Below, piece after piece: positions 12,920-16,392 of a stretch of DNA of 16,392 bases. Position 1 is the first letter of the stretch, and each line of letters opens with the position of its first letter. The notes beneath the pieces are model-generated. The model saw only the letters and a program-made list of their open reading frames with translations. It ran no database searches and was not told the origin of the DNA. The stretch spans positions 1-16,392 of the forward strand of contig JAHWJQ010000023.1 of the NCBI GenBank assembly GCA_019348305.1, read 5' to 3'. A program made the translations under genes and the position numbers. The DNA is from Actinomycetota bacterium (GTDB lineage Bacteria > Actinomycetota > Acidimicrobiia > Acidimicrobiales > CADCTF01).

Positions 12920-13785
12920 CACAGCGCGCGGCGGCGGAGCTCGACCACGGTGGCCCGCTCCTCCTGGTACTGGTCGACGACCACCGGCATGCCCCCGTGG
13001 TGCAGCACCTCCATCCGGGCGCCGTACGTTCGCTCCAGGACCGACGCGGTGAGCACGGCCCGCGGGGGGCCGGCACCGATCACCTCCCGGTTGAGGCACA
13101 CCAGGGTGGGGAGGTGGGCGGCCATGCCGTTGAGGTCGTGGGTGGTGAGCAGGATGGCCAGACCGGCCTCGTTCAGGTCGGTGAGCAGGTGGAGCACCTC
13201 GTGGCGGGTGCGGACGTCGACTCCCGATGTGGGCTCGTCGAGCAGCAGCAGGTCGGGCCGACCCAGGAGAGCCCGAGCCACGAACACCCGCTGCTGCTGA
13301 CCGCCGGAGAGCTCGCGGATGTGGCGGTCCCCGAGCTCGGCGATACCAAGACGTCCGAGCAGGGCGGCGACCTCCTCCCGCTCAGCGCGGCTGGGCCAGG
13401 GGAGGCGCCGGCCCCCCACCCGTGCCATGAGCACGCATTCCCCCACGGTGACCGGGAAGTTCCAGTTGACCGTCTCCACCTGGGGCACGTACGCCACCCG
13501 CAAGCCCGGCCGGCGCAGCACGGTGCCGGCAATCGGCTTGACGGTGCCCAGAACCGTGCGCAGCAGGGTCGTCTTTCCGGAGCCCGACGGACCGACCACG
13601 CCCACGAACGCGCCCGGCGCTACCGCGAAGTCGACGTCGACGAGCACCGGCTCGCGTCCGTAGCGGCACGTCACACCGTCGAGGCGGACGAGGGGCCGCT
13701 CGGGCCCCGGGCTCCCCGCTCTGGGGGGCCGCTCGGGCCCCGGGCTCCCCGCTCTGGGGGGCCGCTCGGGCCCTGGGCTGCTCAC
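12919..13785 (-). CDS. znuC: Zn/Mn-type ABC importer ATPase (ZnuC-like) with a repeat-encoded N-terminal extension
   Basis: 288 aa from the GTG at 13785, which overlaps the binding-protein stop as GTGA. Walker A GPSGSGKT is at 65-72, the Zn/Mn-importer motif 'VNWNFPVTVGECV' at about 106-118, LSGGQ at 159-163, Walker B LLLLDEP at 179-185 and switch His216. The first 31 residues are an added tail of near-identical 11-residue repeats (SPGPERPPRAG, three starts) from the 33-bp repeat. The normal domain begins at 'LVRLDGVTCRYG'. The tail is Pro/Arg/Glu/Gly-rich and probably disordered. It should not affect ATP binding. Confidence 0.92.
   Translation of the reverse strand: MSSPGPERPPRAGSPGPERPPRAGSPGPERPLVRLDGVTCRYGREPVLVDVDFAVAPGAFVGVVGPSGSGKTTLLRTVLGTVKPIAGTVLRRPGLRVAYVPQVETVNWNFPVTVGECVLMARVGGRRLPWPSRAEREEVAALLGRLGIAELGDRHIRELSGGQQQRVFVARALLGRPDLLLLDEPTSGVDVRTRHEVLHLLTDLNEAGLAILLTTHDLNGMAAHLPTLVCLNREVIGAGPPRAVLTASVLERTYGARMEVLHHGGMPVVVDQYQEERATVVELRRRAL
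13695..13780 (-). repeat. 33-bp tandem repeat, copy set A (2.6 copies) in the metal ATPase 5' end
   Basis: Units begin at 13695, 13728 and 13761 on the plus strand (two full, one 20-bp partial). On the coding (minus) strand each contains GGCCCGAGCGGCCCC followed by CAGAGCGGGGA. They add 11 codons per unit in frame. The same repeat occurs at 16190-16321 with only about four differences per 33 bp. Confidence 0.95.
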
Positions 13786-14771
13786 TGCGGGTACTCCGCC
13801 CGGTCGGCTGCCGCGGGCAACTGCAGGTCCTCCAGGGCAGAAGGGTCGCCGCCCAGAGCGCGGACGATCGTGAGGTAGTCGAAGCGCATGAGCCCCAGCC
13901 ACGAATGCTCGGGCTCGCCGGGGCGACCGGGCAGGTCGTCGTCACGCAGGACGTCGACGTAGGCCACGCCGGCCTCCTCGCCGATGCGGGCCAACACCGG
14001 GCTCGGGAACACCTCTGAGCCGAAGATGGCGGGCACCCCCGCCGTCTTCACCTGCTCGATCAGCCGCGCCACCTCCCGCGGCGTCGGGTCGCCGAAGTCG
14101 TCCACCTGGATGGCGCCGATGACCTCCCAGCCGTAGGTGCGGGCGAAGTAGGCGTAGGCATCGTGATAGGTGAGCAGCTTGCGCCGCTCTGGCGGGACAG
14201 TGGCCAGGGCCGTGCGCAGCGCAGCGTCGAGCTCGTCCACGTCGGCGGCGAAGGCTGCGTAGTTGCTGCGATAGCGGTCGGCGGCCGGCGGGTCGACCGA
14301 CACCATCGTGTCGCGCACGACCTCGGCGTAGCGCTTGGCGTAGCCGGGATCGGTCCAGAGGTGGGGGTTCGGCTTGCCCTCCGACCTGGGGAACGAGAAG
14401 TCGAAGATGTAATCCTGCGGCGGCAACACGCGGTCGCCCAGCTTCACGATGCGGGTTCGCTCGGACTTGTTGCTCTCGGCCAGCTGCAGCGTCGGGTCTT
14501 CGAGCTTCAAGCCGTTGACGAAGATGACGTCGGCCTGGCTGAGCAGCTTTGCAGTCCTCGGTGCCGGTTCGAAGGTGTGGGAGTTGGTGCCCTCGGGCAC
14601 CACACCGCTGACATCGGCGGCGTCGCCCACGACCGCCGACACGATGCTCGTGATAGGGGCGACGGTGGAGACGATCCGGAGGCGTCCCCGGTCGGAGCGC
14701 CCCTGGGCCGCACAAGCGCCGAGCACGACCAGCACCGCTACCACCGTAGGCACCACCCGCCGCATGCCCAT
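13782..14771 (-). CDS. znuA: Metal (Zn/Mn) ABC importer substrate-binding lipoprotein (ZnuA/TroA family)
   Basis: The 329-aa lipoprotein has a signal peptide with lipobox LGAC and Cys20. Its A-I (TroA-like) layout has likely metal ligands His65 in 'TNSHTFEP', His137 in 'NPHLWTDP' and His203 in 'TYHDAYAYFARTYG'. The fourth site is near Glu253 ('GSEVFPS') or Asp278. Three histidines, with His in place of the Glu found in Mn-binding PsaA at the third site, favour zinc. This is inference. There is no His-rich loop. It hands the metal to the permease, and its stop overlaps the ATPase GTG. The ATG at 14771 follows a TAGTCT -10 by 8 nt (possibly leaderless). The operator-like palindrome lies upstream. 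Confidence 0.92.
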   Translation of the reverse strand: MGMRRVVPTVVAVLVVLGACAAQGRSDRGRLRIVSTVAPITSIVSAVVGDAADVSGVVPEGTNSHTFEPAPRTAKLLSQADVIFVNGLKLEDPTLQLAESNKSERTRIVKLGDRVLPPQDYIFDFSFPRSEGKPNPHLWTDPGYAKRYAEVVRDTMVSVDPPAADRYRSNYAAFAADVDELDAALRTALATVPPERRKLLTYHDAYAYFARTYGWEVIGAIQVDDFGDPTPREVARLIEQVKTAGVPAIFGSEVFPSPVLARIGEEAGVAYVDVLRDDDLPGRPGEPEHSWLGLMRFDYLTIVRALGGDPSALEDLQLPAAADRAEYPQ

Positions 14772-14779
14772 GTCTACGG

Positions 14780-14785
14780 AGACTA
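14780..14785 (-). promoter_or_regulatory. Putative -10 element of the metal importer operon
   Basis: The minus strand reads TAGTCT (TANNNT), 8 nt before the ATG at 14771. With normal spacing its -35 region would fall inside the 9-1-9 palindrome at 14802-14820. Confidence 0.4.
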
Positions 14786-14801
14786 TCGCAACCTGGATCG
14801 A

Positions 14802-14820
14802 CCTGCGACCAGGTCGCAGG
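14802..14820. promoter_or_regulatory. 19-bp perfect 9-1-9 palindrome, candidate Fur-family operator
   Basis: CCTGCGACCAGGTCGCAGG: 9-bp arms around a single A. The 9-1-9 layout is the classical Fur/Zur box geometry, although the GC-rich sequence does not match the known AT-rich Zur boxes. It lies midway between the importer start (14771) and the regulator start (14855), over the predicted -35 regions on both sides. The regulator probably represses both transcripts here. Confidence 0.6.
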
Positions 14821-14835
14821 AAGCACGGCGAAGAT

Positions 14836-14849
14836 GACGGTCTACCGTC
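14836..14849. promoter_or_regulatory. Small inverted repeat with -10 candidate before the Fur-family gene
   Basis: GACGGT-CT-ACCGTC is a perfect 6-bp inverted repeat. Inside it TACCGT (14843-14848) fits TANNNT and ends 6 nt before the ATG at 14855, which would give a leaderless mRNA. It could be a second binding site or simply the core promoter. Confidence 0.35.
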
Positions 14850-14854
14850 GGGGG

Positions 14855-15289
14855 ATGCAGCGTTCCCGCCTGGACCGGATCCTCGACCGGTTGCGGGAGA
14901 ACGGGGGGCGGATCACCACCGCCCGGCGGGCATTGGTCACCGCGCTGGTGGAGGCCGAGGGCCACGTCACCGCCGACGACCTCGCCGAGTTGGTGCAACG
15001 CTCGCACCCCGACGTGCACCGCTCGACGATCTACCGGACCCTCGACGCCCTCGAGGACCTCGATGTGGTCGACCACGTCCACCTGGGCCACGGCCGGGCC
15101 GTGTACCACCTGCTCGACGACCCCCACCAGCACCTCGTCTGTGAGGCCTGTGGCACCGTCATCGAGGCGCCGGACCTTCTGTTCGAACAGCTGGCAGCCA
15201 GACTGCTCGACGACTACGGCTTCAGCCTCCGCCCCAACCACTTCGCCGTCCTCGGCCGCTGCGCCTCCTGTGCCGGCCGGCAGCGTTAG
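14855..15289 (+). CDS. zur: Fur-family metal-responsive repressor (Zur-like)
   Basis: About 144 aa from the ATG at 14855. A winged-helix DNA-binding domain (about 1-80) has recognition helix 'HRSTIYRTLDAL' at 55-66. The Fur metal-binding hinge is 'VYHLLDDPHQHLVCEACG', with His85, His91 and His93. Structural zinc is held by Cys96-x2-Cys99 and Cys136-x2-Cys139. It is divergent from the metal importer, which is the usual arrangement for zur and znu genes and suggests zinc-dependent repression of the importer and of itself. An earlier in-frame ATG at 14834 would add seven residues. I prefer 14855 because of the -10 spacing and the family N-terminus. Fur, Zur and Mur-type sensing cannot be told apart here. 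Confidence 0.9.
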   Translation: MQRSRLDRILDRLRENGGRITTARRALVTALVEAEGHVTADDLAELVQRSHPDVHRSTIYRTLDALEDLDVVDHVHLGHGRAVYHLLDDPHQHLVCEACGTVIEAPDLLFEQLAARLLDDYGFSLRPNHFAVLGRCASCAGRQR

Positions 15290-15316
15290 CGGGAGCTGAG
15301 CCGTGCGACGGGGAGA

Positions 15317-15961
15317 TCAACTGGCACGGAGCGAACCGGAGCGCATCCCGCTGCGATGTATGGCGAAGCACACAACGTTGCGATCTCCCTCCTGCCACGA
15401 CTCCTCGGTCGGATGCACGAAGAAGAGCTCGATTTCCGGGTCGCCCATCGCGGCCGGGGAGTAGGTCGCGAGACGGTTGGTGCAACGAGACTCGGCCATG
15501 TCCACCACCGAATCGGTTCCCGGGAAGTCATCACCAGGCAGCTCGGAGGTGCCGACCACCTCCGCGTCGTGCGGCGCCGAACACGGGACCACGTCGACCG
15601 CGAAGGCCGATTCCCCCTCGTCGCCGACATCATTGGCGCAATCACCAGCTCGCAGTTCGTCGACGTCGAGGGAGCCGGCCTCCGTCACCGTCCCCGACCG
15701 GTCTCGCTCGGCTTCGGTGAGCAAGAAGAAGGCGACCCCGGCGACGATGACGAGCGTCCACACCCCGGCCAGGACGAGGCCCCATATCGCGAGGCCCTTG
15801 CCTGGCTGGCCCCGCTTGCGGATCTGGATGAGGGCAATGACGCCGAAGATCAGGGCCAGGCCGACTCCACCGATCGCCCCGAAGATCAGCGCGGCGACGG
15901 CGAACCCGTTCGTACCGGCCGGCCGCGGGGCAGGCGGAGGATATGGCGGCGGAGGCTCCAC
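15317..15961 (-). CDS. DUF4190/septum-formation-type membrane protein
   Basis: About 214 aa from the GTG at 15961 (MEPPPPYPPPAP). A proline-rich cytoplasmic head leads to a DUF4190-like pair of helices (about 19-46 and 58-82) with the linker 'QIRKRGQPGKGLAIWG'. An extracellular domain follows from about 95. This matches the 'septum formation' family: 'LRAGDCAND' with Cys108, 'VVPCSAPHDAEVVG' with Cys127, Cys160 ('AESRC') and Cys198 ('VVCFA'), four cysteines likely in two disulphides. The role is unclear. Actinobacterial relatives have been linked to cell division, but this is not shown here. The GTG at 16000 would add 13 residues. I prefer 15961 for the typical proline-rich start. Confidence 0.86.
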   Translation of the reverse strand: MEPPPPYPPPAPRPAGTNGFAVAALIFGAIGGVGLALIFGVIALIQIRKRGQPGKGLAIWGLVLAGVWTLVIVAGVAFFLLTEAERDRSGTVTEAGSLDVDELRAGDCANDVGDEGESAFAVDVVPCSAPHDAEVVGTSELPGDDFPGTDSVVDMAESRCTNRLATYSPAAMGDPEIELFFVHPTEESWQEGDRNVVCFAIHRSGMRSGSLRAS

Positions 15962-16012
15962 CCGCTCATGGTGCCCCAGTGCCGCTCCCGACCAGGCCAC
16001 ACCGGGCCGCTG

Positions 16013-16392
16013 ATGCGCGCCGCGCCCAGACGACGGGCATCGCAGGTGGCCATGGCGGTCGCTGCCGTCGCCACGCTCGTGTTCGCCTGGTGGGCCGTCT
16101 CGCTCCCGCCGTTCTCGGGACTGGCCACCGCAGTCGTCGTCGGATCGGGGGCGGCTGTGGCGGCCTGGGGGGTACGGGCGCCGGCCCGAGGCCCGAGCGG
16201 CCCCTCAGAGCGGGGAACACAGGGCCCGAGCGGCCCCTCAGAGCGGGGAACACAGGGCCCGAGCGGCCCCTCAGAGCGGGGAACACAGGGCCCGAGCGGC
16301 CCGTCAGAGCGGGTAAGACAGAGCCCGCCGAGGCGCCAGGGGCGCACGGCTACCCCTTGGGTGGTGCTGGCCCTGGCCGGCGGTGCATGGGA
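16013..16392 (+). CDS. Partial membrane protein with a repeat-encoded linker (runs off the window)
   Basis: The frame is open from 16013 to the right edge with no stop (126 full codons). It has a basic start 'MRAAPRRRASQ', then two hydrophobic helices around 'VFAWWAVSLPPFSGLATAVVVG'. A hydrophilic linker of four 11-residue repeats (GPSGPSERGTQ) follows, coded by the 33-bp repeat. Another hydrophobic stretch 'WVVLALAGGAW' begins at the edge. The start is uncertain: in-frame ATGs at 15968 and 16052 are alternatives. I do not recognise the family. The C-terminal part lies outside the window. The linker is probably a disordered cytoplasmic or periplasmic loop. Confidence 0.72.
   Translation, partial: MRAAPRRRASQVAMAVAAVATLVFAWWAVSLPPFSGLATAVVVGSGAAVAAWGVRAPARGPSGPSERGTQGPSGPSERGTQGPSGPSERGTQGPSGPSERVRQSPPRRQGRTATPWVVLALAGGAW
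16190..16321 (+). repeat. 33-bp tandem repeat, copy set B (4 copies)
   Basis: Units start at 16190, 16223, 16256 and 16289. The first three are identical; the fourth differs at a few bases (CCCGTC for CCCCTC, and GGTAAGACAG at the end). Each begins GGCCCGAGCGGCCCC and continues CAGAGCGGGGA after a T. Coded in frame as GPSGPSERGTQ. It matches copy set A at 13695-13780 in sequence and length but is read in a different codon frame. Confidence 0.95.

Noticed and set aside
16190..16321. CRISPR array
   Set aside because: The 33-bp units are directly adjacent with no unique spacers, so it is a tandem repeat and not a CRISPR.

Overview
The window is very GC-rich. It carries compact genes, GTG starts, several probably leaderless transcripts and a tRNA gene without an encoded CCA end. 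Together with a DUF4190/septum-formation-type membrane protein and an actinobacterial style of ABC systems, this points to a high-GC Actinomycetota genome. Acidimicrobiia is my best guess, from gene style only. It looks chromosomal. I saw no phage, transposase, integron or CRISPR array.

Layout. 71-606: a DksA/TraR-type zinc-finger protein (minus) beside a tRNA-Lys(UUU) gene (plus). 644-4195: a minus-strand run with an S9 prolyl oligopeptidase-family peptidase, a small secreted or anchored matrixin-like zinc protease and a HAD phosphatase. 4271-6109: an ABC exporter, ATPase plus ABC-2 permease, joined by a five-copy repeat of the start-codon region. 6146-8321: a hemerythrin-like protein, a phosphoribosyltransferase with no ordinary start codon, a small acidic protein and a DUF1684 protein. 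8338-11958: a complete OpuC/OsmU-type glycine betaine/choline/carnitine importer. Its binding protein and two permeases are on the minus strand and its CBS-domain ATPase is on the plus strand. The two arms diverge from a perfect 32-bp palindrome. 12071-15289: a Zn/Mn-type ABC importer (binding protein, ATPase, permease; minus) divergent from a Fur/Zur-family repressor (plus), with a 19-bp 9-1-9 palindrome between them. 15317-16392: a DUF4190/septum-formation-type protein (minus) and, running off the right edge, a membrane protein with a 4 x 33-bp repeat (plus).

How the parts work together. The osmolyte importer is a full set, and its two divergent transcripts probably start within one symmetric DNA element, which would tie ATPase output to permease output. 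The metal importer and its Fur-family neighbour look like a classical divergent autoregulated module. Two nearly identical 33-bp tandem repeats, one at the start of the metal ATPase gene and one in the membrane gene at the right edge, are read in different frames. They therefore look like one DNA-level repeat family.

Most notable structures: (1) the 32-bp palindrome at 10818-10849 that contains both GTG start codons and two overlapping -10 elements; (2) the ATGA termination-reinitiation ladder at 5215-5286; (3) the 33-bp repeat family at 13695-13780 and 16190-16321; (4) the 9-1-9 palindrome at 14802-14820; (5) a phosphoribosyltransferase whose conserved N-terminus lies upstream of any ATG, GTG or TTG. 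All functional assignments come from reading motifs by eye. No database search was possible.
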